Virus record (IMG/VR): IMGVR_UViG_3300021959_000328
Span: 1 to 26,113 of that record
From: a virus
Reading direction: 5' to 3' (one strand)
Length of the DNA: 26,113 bases
Made by a program: the position numbers and the translations under genes. Under the pieces are notes generated by a model. The model was not told the DNA's origin and did no database searches. It saw nothing but the letters and a program-made list of their open reading frames with translations. Position 1 is the first letter of the stretch, and the number at the start of each line of letters is the position of its first letter. Shown in pieces: positions 16,101 through 21,486 of the stretch.

Positions 16101-17973
16101 TAATAGATTATTATTTACACAAAGTAATAATCAATGGGTAAGATTAATGGGTCAGTTTTTATCATGGGCTATGGCAAAATCTGCACAAACAAATAAAATT
16201 TTAGCACGAATGGAAAATGGTAATGCTAAAACTTTAGTAAAAACTTTAGCTGTATTACCTATTTATTCTGGTGTTCAATCATTAAGAGAAATAGCAAAGT
16301 ATGGTGAAGTTATAACTGATTACGATGCTAATAATAATAGATGGTGGTCTGAGGGTGCTAGATTATCTGGTATGTTTGGATATTTACCTGAATTAGTTGC
16401 AAATAGATTTATTGGTCCAGGTTCTAGAGAGCCTTGGTTTTTATTTCCTCCTGCTGCACAAATTGCATCAGTACCAGTTGAAGCAGGACAAGCTGCATGG
16501 AATGGTAATACTGATAGAGCAGTAAGAATTATAAATGAAAGACTATTACCTTTACCTAACTGGAGAAGGAACATTGTAAAAATATTTGGTTCTCCACTTA
16601 AAGAATTAAAAACTTCTTCTAGTGGAACTCTTTCTCCTTTTGCAATGGGAGGTGTTGTTAAAAGAAAAAAATTTAGTAATGGAGATGCTGTTGAACAGGC
16701 AGCTAAAGAAGTAATATTACCTATAGCAAAACCAGAAAAAACAGATGAAAATAGTTTACCTGTAATGGAATTAAATAATACAATTCCTGAAACAGTTAAA
16801 ACTAGAATTAAAATAAATGAAAATGATAAATTATTTAAGGATGATACAAGTGAAATAGTTCATGATTCAGTTGAGAAAGGAAATAAAACTATAGGATATG
16901 GTCATAAATTAACTGATGATGAAGTTAAAAGTGGAGAAGTATATGGTTATAAAATATCTACCTTAACAAAAGAACAAGCTGAAGATATATTTAATAGAGA
17001 TTTAGAAGTAGCTAGAGGAGATGTTGATAGTTTAATAGATAAAGATACTACTGACCCTAAAGCTTATGGAGTATTAATAGAAATGGCACATCAAATTGGA
17101 GGTACAAAATTACCTAAATTTAAAAAAATGTTAGAAGCTGTTAATAGAAAAGATTATAAAGAAGCAGCAAAGCAAATGCTATTTAACTATGATGATAAAG
17201 GTAACAAAATTGGAAAAACTAATTGGAATAAACAAATGGAAAATAGTGGAAGAGCAGAGCAATTAGCTGCTTTAATGTCTAGTATTAATTTTGATAGAAT
17301 AGAAAAAAATATAGGTGGTATAGTAGGTAAAGCTATAGCAAAAGGACTATCAAAAGCTGCAGTTAAAAGAGGTGATACAGCAATATCAACTACAGTAGGT
17401 ACATATAAAAAAGTTAATAAAATATTTGATGATGCTAATGTTAAAACTGTACATGATTTTGGTTCTGGTTTAGGTTTAGGTTCAAAAGAATTTACAAATA
17501 AAATTGTAACTAATCATGAACCTTTTGTTCCAGTAGAAAAAATTATAAAAGTAAAAGGTAAAGTACCTGATTATAAAACAGCAGATGATGTTATATTTAA
17601 AGAAGGATTTGCATCTAAAGATGGTGTTGTTAATGCGAATGTATTAAATGTAATTGAAGACCCTATTGAAAGAGCAAATGTTGTTAGACAAATATCACAA
17701 TTAATTAGTAATAAAGGTATGGCTGTTATAACAACAAGAGGTAATGAAGTTACTAAAGCAGCCCAATCTTCTAAGAATGCTACACCATTTAATGATGGTT
17801 GGATATTTGGTAAGGGAGATAAGAAAACTTTTCAAAAAGGATATAGTCAAAAAGAATTAGAAGAATATATTAAAAGTATCTTAGGCGATAAATTTAAAGT
17901 AGAAAAAATTCCTAGTAAATATAAAATAGGAACATCAGGAGTAATTATTAAAAAAATAAAAGGAGATAAATAA
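13108..17973 (+). CDS. Giant gp16-like ejection protein with lysozyme and methyltransferase-like domains (1621 aa)
   Basis: This is the largest gene in the window. Residues 1-90 are an acidic linker with repeated motifs (ELENFF 15-20, ELESFF 55-60, SLEGFL 70-75). Hydrophobic segments at about 152-185, 212-235 and 408-448 could insert in a membrane. A long helical body follows to about 1180, then a linker with MGGVVKRKKFSNGDAVEQ. Residues about 1230-1395 look like a GH24-type lysozyme: candidate catalytic Glu1238, TIGYGHKLT at 1261-1269, a MAHQIGGTKLPKFKKML block and a closing SGRAEQLAALM. Residues about 1430-1621 resemble a class I methyltransferase: DFGSGLGLGS (1450-1459) as the SAM-binding loop and VLNVIEDPIER (1512-1522). 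In T7 gp16 the murein-degrading domain is N-terminal; here it is near the C-terminus. RBS AGGAGAAAC precedes the ATG. Confidence 0.8.
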   Translation: MSSETLTNNVSSENELENFFNTSTVSTQEETKSIEPQSDIQLTEELPSQTQPKTELESFFSSEPIPDSNSLEGFLMSAEKPEISNLEKLEYGWDKETMVLGNLFRIGKAKVQDLFDDDKTFKDFIIENEKKRIDAFEKEHWKFDDEAKDSGIVTTGSVLSMLLDPYYLAGYLNPVSLKAMTNPISAATLNGLLVGGDVVIDNLAKTGEIDWGNVAVSSGVAAAVGGVIPIGGKVLSKYAPKLIKSEVELVKNFIDGKLAKQNNLTVPQLKKIQKAANNTEVKNASQELIKWTNNFVRPIAAETAKFKSLEKTLLDKRDLLIKIRKLKGRKKPKANVPGMLKQEPLGKQIINIRNEIIDAKKASEAAKKILIDKQSKKLDKWSELVANRNTKILEALKKDETKIDWAVRSLLSATVRPLVGAGMGATGGILFGDEETDLMYWIAGGAMAGQMQKMIQRSSKFGTNLEKGKVLGIIDREWTQLTMQKVRDLMSGTSASKLNSYGGATEKISKMLFREVDSPVQEKSAIAVAEQMQRYYFRKINDITKGYTDDEIAAAVSINRGKQLTKDTPSNVEKLSKDLRSYMDEFKDLYNSSGFFSKKEIQDYFPRLLNYDVIKKDEKAFLKTVEGIYRSLKYKDPKKAAERYYQGHTAGEDTVLNGSVLKEILAGKDKLTNRNFIKTPVSDHIEKERTLVGPYKLVEEVLEKKGYLVNDARSILSNVVNDSVKSISFARQFGTNGELLTPLMQQIKTKYLNSNLAKEKATSAAAQEIKLVSDSIDAYFDRYGKAMTGAAKSSASILATLGNLNMLGRVTISSLGDIVQPFQNSANWRSVVKGFKDTALTNRRETGAAKALNQDIDNAIASSLERSAGFEGKNIMLNAGWVGKTPTQKVNNIMFKALGLQWLTGYARRFAYNTAVADAHYLSKTLSKLASKGNLEKRQAKQIIYFLENNYGVKTNQALQIGKFKNLDDALKVSNNKKILNQTGVIGANRDALIPQVSNRLLFTQSNNQWVRLMGQFLSWAMAKSAQTNKILARMENGNAKTLVKTLAVLPIYSGVQSLREIAKYGEVITDYDANNNRWWSEGARLSGMFGYLPELVANRFIGPGSREPWFLFPPAAQIASVPVEAGQAAWNGNTDRAVRIINERLLPLPNWRRNIVKIFGSPLKELKTSSSGTLSPFAMGGVVKRKKFSNGDAVEQAAKEVILPIAKPEKTDENSLPVMELNNTIPETVKTRIKINENDKLFKDDTSEIVHDSVEKGNKTIGYGHKLTDDEVKSGEVYGYKISTLTKEQAEDIFNRDLEVARGDVDSLIDKDTTDPKAYGVLIEMAHQIGGTKLPKFKKMLEAVNRKDYKEAAKQMLFNYDDKGNKIGKTNWNKQMENSGRAEQLAALMSSINFDRIEKNIGGIVGKAIAKGLSKAAVKRGDTAISTTVGTYKKVNKIFDDANVKTVHDFGSGLGLGSKEFTNKIVTNHEPFVPVEKIIKVKGKVPDYKTADDVIFKEGFASKDGVVNANVLNVIEDPIERANVVRQISQLISNKGMAVITTRGNEVTKAAQSSKNATPFNDGWIFGKGDKKTFQKGYSQKELEEYIKSILGDKFKVEKIPSKYKIGTSGVIIKKIKGDK

Positions 17974-17974
17974 T

Positions 17975-18409
17975 ATGCCATTTGAAATGATAACAATGCT
18001 AGGCTCAACTGTACTCGGAGGATTTATGAGTATATGGTCGCAAAGTATTAAGGCTAAACAAGCAGAACAAAAGATGTTACTGCAAAGAGCAGAGGTGCAA
18101 ACTGCTGCGTTTAAAGATGCAAGAGAATATGAGAATGTAGGATTCCAATGGACTAGAAGAATTATAGCATTGACTGCTGTATTTGCTATTATAGTATTAC
18201 CAAAACTATTACCATTGATTGACCCTGAAGCAAATGTAATCGTAGGTTATTTAGAATTTAAACCTGGATTCTTTTTTCTAACTGAGGGTAGAGATGTGTT
18301 AAAGTGGGAATATTTATCAGCTAAAGGACTAGTACTTACACCATTAGATACAAACTTAGTATCAGCTATTATTGGTTTGTACTTTGGAGGTTCACTAGTT
18401 AAGAAATAA
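17975..18409 (+). CDS. Holin-like membrane protein (144 aa)
   Basis: The product has a weakly hydrophobic N-terminus (MPFEMITMLGSTVLGGFMSI), a charged helix (QSIKAKQAEQKMLLQRAEVQ), then a strong membrane segment (TRRIIALTAVFAIIVLPKLL, about 61-80). A C-terminal hydrophobic segment ends in basic residues (VSAIIGLYFGGSLVKK). The order and the FQWTRR entry into the membrane segment recall the three-TM holin family of phages and gene transfer agents (GTA_holin_3TM), but this is from memory. Holins permeabilise the inner membrane to time lysis. It directly follows the ejection protein and begins a run of small membrane genes. The protein is longer than most holins. Confidence 0.6.
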   Translation: MPFEMITMLGSTVLGGFMSIWSQSIKAKQAEQKMLLQRAEVQTAAFKDAREYENVGFQWTRRIIALTAVFAIIVLPKLLPLIDPEANVIVGYLEFKPGFFFLTEGRDVLKWEYLSAKGLVLTPLDTNLVSAIIGLYFGGSLVKK

Positions 18410-18410
18410 T

Positions 18411-18551
18411 ATGATAGATAAATTTTTTTATAAACTATTTTCTTCAGTTGATAATTTATTTTCGTGGTTAGAAACTTATTCAATTAAGTTTACTACATGG
18501 TTATGGCACTCAAGAGTAGAATTATTAAGAAAGAAAAGAAAGAAGAAATGA
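18411..18551 (+). CDS. Small aromatic amphipathic protein (46 aa)
   Basis: ATG at 18411 follows the previous stop by one base and the TGA at 18549-18551 overlaps the next start (ATGA). The product is rich in Phe, Trp and Tyr (MIDKFFYKLFSSVDNLFSWL, then TWLWHS) and ends in a dense basic tail (LLRKKRKKK). This is an interfacial, membrane-active-looking peptide without a full transmembrane span. I do not recognise it. Overlap with both neighbours inside a row of membrane genes suggests it is real and perhaps linked to lysis. Confidence 0.5.
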   Translation: MIDKFFYKLFSSVDNLFSWLETYSIKFTTWLWHSRVELLRKKRKKK

Positions 18552-18748
18552 TTAAAAATTTTAAAGATATAGTTATATTATTAATAACAACTGGAGTGTT
18601 AGTACTTCTTGGTGTTATTATTATTGGTGATTATTGGGTAGCATTAGAAGAGAATAGACCTGTAGATGAAAGTGTAATTACATTAATGAAAATGGCAGTT
18701 ACAGGATTGATTGGTGTTATCGGTGGATACATAGGGGGTAGTAAATGA
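18548..18748 (+). CDS. Small two-TM protein, holin candidate (66 aa)
   Basis: I use ATG 18548 because it overlaps the upstream TGA (ATGA) and has a purine-rich AAGAAAGAAGAA before it. An in-frame ATG at 18497 would add 17 residues but lie deep inside the upstream gene. The product has a strong membrane helix (DIVILLITTGVLVLLGVIII, about 7-27), a charged loop (EENRPVDESV) and a second Gly-rich hydrophobic helix (MAVTGLIGVIGGYIGG), ending in SK. Two short helices with a polar loop are typical of class II holins. Its stop overlaps the next ATG. Confidence 0.62.
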   Translation: MIKNFKDIVILLITTGVLVLLGVIIIGDYWVALEENRPVDESVITLMKMAVTGLIGVIGGYIGGSK

Positions 18749-18912
18749 GAGACACAAAACTTATAAATTCTTACACAGAAAAAGTAAACAAAGAAAAAAA
18801 GAGAATGGAACTGTTTAAAGAGTTAAAGAAAGAAGTAGAGATTGGTGCTAATGGTACTCAGTCTTATATAATAAAAGAAGGTGTTAACAAAGGTAAGAAA
18901 GCAACTAAATAA
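18745..18912 (+). CDS. Small charged hypothetical protein (55 aa)
   Basis: ATG 18745 overlaps the preceding stop (ATGA). The product begins MRDTKLINSYTEKVNKEKKR, continues as a Lys/Glu-rich helix (MELFKELKKEVEIG) and ends EGVNKGKKATK. It has no membrane segment and no Cys. I do not recognise a family. Coupling to a holin-like gene is the main support that it is expressed. Confidence 0.5.
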   Translation: MRDTKLINSYTEKVNKEKKRMELFKELKKEVEIGANGTQSYIIKEGVNKGKKATK

Positions 18913-18926
18913 TATGGACTCTAGTT

Positions 18927-19001
18927 ATGAATTATTATTTTACAGGTTTATTAATTGTTGCATTTGTATTGTTAGCATTTTTTGGAGGACCTAATTTATG
19001 A
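18927..19001 (+). CDS. Tiny single-TM peptide (24 aa)
   Basis: ATG 18927 opens a frame encoding MNYYFTGLLIVAFVLLAFFG followed by GPNL, whose TGA (18999-19001) overlaps the next ATG. Most of the product is one membrane helix. The GGAGG within its 3' end is the ribosome site of the downstream gene. The alternative frame from ATG 18914 gives a 26-residue Cys-containing peptide that looks less like a designed protein and lacks the coupled stop. No clear ribosome site precedes 18927, so expression may rely on coupling. Confidence 0.4.
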   Translation: MNYYFTGLLIVAFVLLAFFGGPNL

Positions 19002-19360
19002 AAATATCACAAGACACATCAGTAAGTATGCCAGTTAAAAATATGATTGGGATTGTAGTAGCTGTAGCTATGGGTGTGTTTGCGTATACAGAAGTAACAG
19101 CAAGACTTACCAGTTTAGAAACATCAAGAGAATTATTTCAAGCAGACTTATTAAAAAAGTCAGAACAGAAACCTACAGACCAAGAACAATTTATGTTAAT
19201 AGAATCGTTGTTTGAAGATGTAGAAAAATTAATTGAGAATCAAGAACAGAATATGACTAACAAAGTTAATATAGAATTTCTTAAATCTCAATTAGAAAAA
19301 TCTTTAAATGATGTAGAAGAACTAAAAGATAAGGTAAGAGCAAATGGAAACAGTCATTAG
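18998..19360 (+). CDS. Membrane-anchored coiled-coil protein (120 aa), possibly i-spanin-like
   Basis: A strong GGAGG ribosome site lies upstream of ATG 18998. The product has one N-terminal membrane segment (about 14-31, MIGIVVAVAMGVFAY) and then a long charged coiled coil (LTSLETSRELFQADLLKKSE; NIEFLKSQLEKSLNDVEELK). That is the layout of an inner-membrane spanin (Rz) and also of several unrelated phage membrane proteins. The next gene starts inside its 3' end in another frame, as some spanin pairs do, but that partner lacks a lipobox, so spanin identity is unproven. Confidence 0.55.
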   Translation: MKISQDTSVSMPVKNMIGIVVAVAMGVFAYTEVTARLTSLETSRELFQADLLKKSEQKPTDQEQFMLIESLFEDVEKLIENQEQNMTNKVNIEFLKSQLEKSLNDVEELKDKVRANGNSH

Positions 19361-19565
19361 TACAGTAGTAGCATTATGTATGTTTATAGCAGGGGAATTA
19401 ACTGAACACAGAATACAACCTGCAATGAGTGATTGTTTAAAAGGAAAGAGAGTAGCTGAGAGAACAGCTAATGATAATATAGAGTACAAATGTGGAAGAG
19501 TAAAAGCTGAATTAGAATCAAACATTGATGGTAGTAAAGCAATTAAAAAAATAATTGGAGAATAG
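19344..19565 (+). CDS. Small protein with N-terminal membrane segment (73 aa)
   Basis: The gene overlaps the end of the preceding coiled-coil gene by 17 bases in a different frame. The product opens with a hydrophobic segment (VISTVVALCMFIAGELTEH), then a soluble part with two cysteines (SDCLKGKRV; EYKCGRVKAELE) and a charged end (AIKKIIGE). The two Cys could form a disulfide if exported. I recall similar small proteins in marine phages but no function. It may act with the preceding membrane protein. Confidence 0.55.
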   Translation: METVISTVVALCMFIAGELTEHRIQPAMSDCLKGKRVAERTANDNIEYKCGRVKAELESNIDGSKAIKKIIGE

Positions 19566-19567
19566 AA

Positions 19568-19705
19568 ATGAAAAAAAATTGTAATAAATGTAAAAAAGAA
19601 TATGAAGCTAAAGAAGAATTAGATATGTTTTGTAGCCAACAATGTAAGGAAGAAGCTTTAGCTGATTTAGATAGTGATAGTGATGAGTGTTTATCTTGTC
19701 AATAA
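19568..19705 (+). CDS. Small Cys-rich zinc-finger-like protein (45 aa)
   Basis: ATG 19568 comes two bases after the previous stop. The product MKKNCNKCKKEYEAKEELDM is followed by FCSQQCKEEA, an Asp/Ser run and a final ECLSCQ. The spacing CxxC, CxxxC and CxxC gives six cysteines, enough for one zinc site plus an extra pair. The acidic DLDSDSDE segment separates them. It is probably a treble-clef or zinc-ribbon mini-protein; the binding partner is unknown. The Cys pattern supports real coding despite its length. Confidence 0.6.
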   Translation: MKKNCNKCKKEYEAKEELDMFCSQQCKEEALADLDSDSDECLSCQ

Positions 19706-19717
19706 GGAAATAAAAAT

Positions 19718-19951
19718 ATGACAGCAGCAAAAATATATATATTAACAATAATGTTATGTTCGGTAGGACAACCTCAATGTGTTATGCCACAAGTAATTAC
19801 TGAACATGAAACTCATTATGATTGTGTTAAACATGGAATGGGTGATGGATATGAAGTTTTATTTGGAAGTGATTTAACTAAACAACAGATTAACGATGCA
19901 AAGTTATATGTAAGATTTAGTTGTGTGCCTAAAGATATTGTTGAATCTTAA
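19718..19951 (+). CDS. Small probably exported Cys-containing protein (77 aa)
   Basis: ATG 19718 has AAGGAAATAAAAAT upstream. The product starts with a hydrophobic, signal-like stretch (MTAAKIYILTIMLCSVGQPQ) and then contains cysteines in CVMPQ, YDCVKHG and FSCVPKD. A conserved-looking block, LFGSDLTKQQINDAKLYVRF, recurs in my memory of small marine phage proteins of unknown role. Export with disulfide formation is plausible. It is the last gene of the late strand; its TAA (19949-19951) overlaps the stop of the converging minus-strand gene. Confidence 0.6.
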   Translation: MTAAKIYILTIMLCSVGQPQCVMPQVITEHETHYDCVKHGMGDGYEVLFGSDLTKQQINDAKLYVRFSCVPKDIVES

Positions 19952-20205
19952 TTATAAGAAACATCTGAAGCAATCTTTTCTAAGTCTTCAGTTAACAATT
20001 CAAACTTAGCAGAACACTCTCTTAACAAAGCTTTAATAACTCCAGCATTTTCTTTCTTAAAATGAAGATGTATTTTATCTAAAGGATACTTAGATAACTC
20101 AGTAATAAATTGTCCTTGATTATTAATAATTAATTTGAAGCCCATGAGGTGTGCTTCTTTTCTTCTAACTCTTTTCTTTTGTTTAAGTTTTCGATTGGTT
20201 TTCAT
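19948..20205 (-). CDS. Small hypothetical protein (85 aa), end of replication operon
   Basis: This is the last gene of the minus-strand operon. The product opens with a very basic segment (MKTNRKLKQKKRVRRKEAHL), then MGFKLIINNQGQFITELSKY and a helical end (GVIKALLRECSAKFELLTED). The start at 20205 overlaps the upstream gene by 23 bases and has AAAGAGAAAC before it; an internal Met (residue 21) is a possible alternative. No family is recognised. Its stop is embedded in the stop of the opposite-strand gene, leaving no space for a terminator. Confidence 0.55.
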   Translation of the reverse strand: MKTNRKLKQKKRVRRKEAHLMGFKLIINNQGQFITELSKYPLDKIHLHFKKENAGVIKALLRECSAKFELLTEDLEKIASDVSYN

Positions 20206-20515
20206 GTTTCTCTTTCAGTAAGTCAACAAGAAAATCATCATCATTCTTCTCGCTTCTAAGTTTAGTCATAGGATTAGTACCTTCTTTATAGGTTTCAATA
20301 GTTCTAATTCTAACAGGATTAGTCATGAATATAGGAAACTTAGGATTGTCTAAAGACTTTACCATAAAGAAACCATCTTCAGCAACACCAAATGTTTCTA
20401 CTCTTTTGATGTCTATATCATCTGAACCTATTAAACAAACTCTTAAATTATATACATCTTTTTTTTCAGGTGGTTTAATATTCTTACCATTTAAACCTAC
20501 TATATTATTTGTCAT
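20183..20515 (-). CDS. Hypothetical protein (110 aa)
   Basis: The product begins MTNNIVGLNGKNIKPPEKKD and contains a beta-rich centre (VYNLRVCLIGSDDIDIKRVE; DGFFMVKSLDNPKFPIFMT) followed by a charged tail (KNDDDFLVDLLKEKHENQSK). I do not recognise it. It overlaps both neighbours by 11 and 23 bases within the replication operon, so it is probably translated by coupling, and an early-expressed accessory role is likely but unspecified. Confidence 0.55.
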   Translation of the reverse strand: MTNNIVGLNGKNIKPPEKKDVYNLRVCLIGSDDIDIKRVETFGVAEDGFFMVKSLDNPKFPIFMTNPVRIRTIETYKEGTNPMTKLRSEKNDDDFLVDLLKEKHENQSKT

Positions 20516-20807
20516 TAATAATTTCCTTATTGTGTATATCTTCTATAACAACAGGTGCTACTTCTCCTTGTTGTCCATCATCATCAGCTAAACTATCTAC
20601 ACTTTCAGTATACATTTCATTTAGCTTATCATTGTTTCTTGTTATCTTTAATTTAAGATGGTCTTTCAATGCATCAATCTTAACATGAAGTATTTTATCT
20701 AAGTGTCTGTTAATACCATACATAGGTAAATCATTTAGTGCTGAGATAATTCTGCGAAAACCTCTTGCTCTTTTTTCTAATTGTGTTATCTGTGATTCAT
20801 TAGTCAT
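20505..20807 (-). CDS. Hypothetical helical protein (100 aa)
   Basis: The product starts MTNESQITQLEKRARGFRRI and is helical through about residue 70 (DKILHVKIDALKDHLKLKIT), ending in an acidic tail (SVDSLADDDGQQGEVAPVVI). There is no Cys, membrane segment or recognisable motif. Overlaps of 8 and 11 bases with the adjacent genes place it firmly in the operon. Function unknown. Confidence 0.55.
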   Translation of the reverse strand: MTNESQITQLEKRARGFRRIISALNDLPMYGINRHLDKILHVKIDALKDHLKLKITRNNDKLNEMYTESVDSLADDDGQQGEVAPVVIEDIHNKEIINDK

Positions 20808-21039
20808 AGTCTCTCTCCAATATCATTTCTAAATAGTGAATTGCTTTTTCTATATCTTTTTGTTTTCCTTTTAGCTTATGTCTACAAATATATTTAATAG
20901 CATTACCTTCAGCAAATAATAATTGATTCTCATTTATAAACTGAGCAGGTTGTATCTTCATACCTTTGTAGTGGTCTCCATCAATTTGCTTATCTAAGCT
21001 ATCATAAGCAACACCTTTAAACATTTCTTTACTTGGCAT
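20800..21039 (-). CDS. DUF3310 family phage protein (79 aa)
   Basis: The product shows the DUF3310 (SaV1-like) signature: DKQIDGDHYKGMKIQPAQFI, then GNAIKYICRHKLKGKQKDIE and KAIHYLEMILE. This family is widespread in phage early genes and is often labelled nucleotide kinase without evidence; its biochemical role is not established. The full motif is present within 79 residues, so it is intact and nearly pure domain. The start shares one base with the preceding stop (TAATG). Its location in the replication operon agrees with the usual early-gene context. Confidence 0.85.
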   Translation of the reverse strand: MPSKEMFKGVAYDSLDKQIDGDHYKGMKIQPAQFINENQLLFAEGNAIKYICRHKLKGKQKDIEKAIHYLEMILERDYD

Positions 21040-21335
21040 TATATTATATTATCCTGTCTTCTTAATTGTTTTTCTGTTGGTTGTAACATAGCATTTAAAT
21101 CATCTATTGTCAACTCTGAATTTCTTTTTAGTTTCTTTACTATCCATTTGTAAGACCAAGGTTGTAATCTAAATTGTTGTTGACTATCATAGTAATGAGT
21201 TTGATTAGGTATAAAATCAAATACATTTTTATAATTAATCTTACTAGCTTCTTCTTTAGACAACAAAGACTGTAGCCATTCAACAAGTATGTGCCTTGCT
21301 TTTCTTCTTATAGGTTTCATTTTTTTACTATTCAT
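21039..21335 (-). CDS. Hypothetical basic protein (98 aa)
   Basis: I choose the ATG at 21335 (product MNSKKMKPIRRKARHILVEW) because it has a GGAAAGAAAG ribosome site and overlaps only the last 8 bases of the upstream zinc-ribbon gene. The longer start at 21371 would add 12 residues and run deep into that gene. Conserved-looking segments are SKINYKNVFDFIPNQTHYYD, LQPWSYKWIVKKLKRN and LTIDDLNAML. I recall similar proteins in marine phage replication regions without known function. No motif for catalysis is visible. Confidence 0.6.
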   Translation of the reverse strand: MNSKKMKPIRRKARHILVEWLQSLLSKEEASKINYKNVFDFIPNQTHYYDSQQQFRLQPWSYKWIVKKLKRNSELTIDDLNAMLQPTEKQLRRQDNII

Positions 21336-21486
21336 TTTCTTTCTTTCCATGACAAACTTCATATGAAGCATTACAATTTTTACAACTGTAATTACTTACA
21401 AATAAATATTCATCATTGTCATATACATCTTCAGCATCAAAATCATTACCCCAAAGTACATCACCATTACAAATAAAACACTTCAC
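21328..21486 (-). CDS. Zinc-ribbon mini-protein with GTG start (52 aa)
   Basis: GTG at 21486-21484 overlaps the speD-like stop (TAGTG), and the frame runs to TAG at 21330-21328. The product reads (M)KCFICNGDVLWGNDFDAEDV, then an acidic Asp/Tyr stretch, then YSCKNCNASYEVCHGKKENE. The paired CxxC and CxxC knuckles, 30 or so residues apart, make a zinc ribbon. The coupled GTG start and clean Cys pairing argue strongly that this is coding. Other phage zinc ribbons bind nucleic acid or RNA polymerase; which applies here is unknown. Confidence 0.72.
   Translation of the reverse strand: MKCFICNGDVLWGNDFDAEDVYDNDEYLFVSNYSCKNCNASYEVCHGKKENE

Noticed and set aside
18497-18547. Upstream in-frame ATG for the two-TM protein
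   Set aside because: It would overlap most of the preceding small gene, while ATG 18548 has a coupled stop and a purine-rich ribosome site.
18914-18994. 26-codon frame starting at ATG 18914
   Set aside because: The product is Cys- and aromatic-rich without a pattern, and its stop is not coupled to the next gene. The overlapping frame from 18927 gives a clean membrane peptide with an ATGA junction.
19344-19400. Spanin lipoprotein (Rz1-like) reading of the 73-residue protein
   Set aside because: The cysteine in VALCMF is not preceded by a Gly, Ala or Ser as a lipobox needs, so the o-spanin assignment is not supported.
21336-21371. Longer N-terminus for the 98-residue basic protein
   Set aside because: The extra codons overlap the zinc-ribbon gene, whose Cys pattern shows that its own frame is the coding one there. 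ATG 21335 has a better ribosome site.
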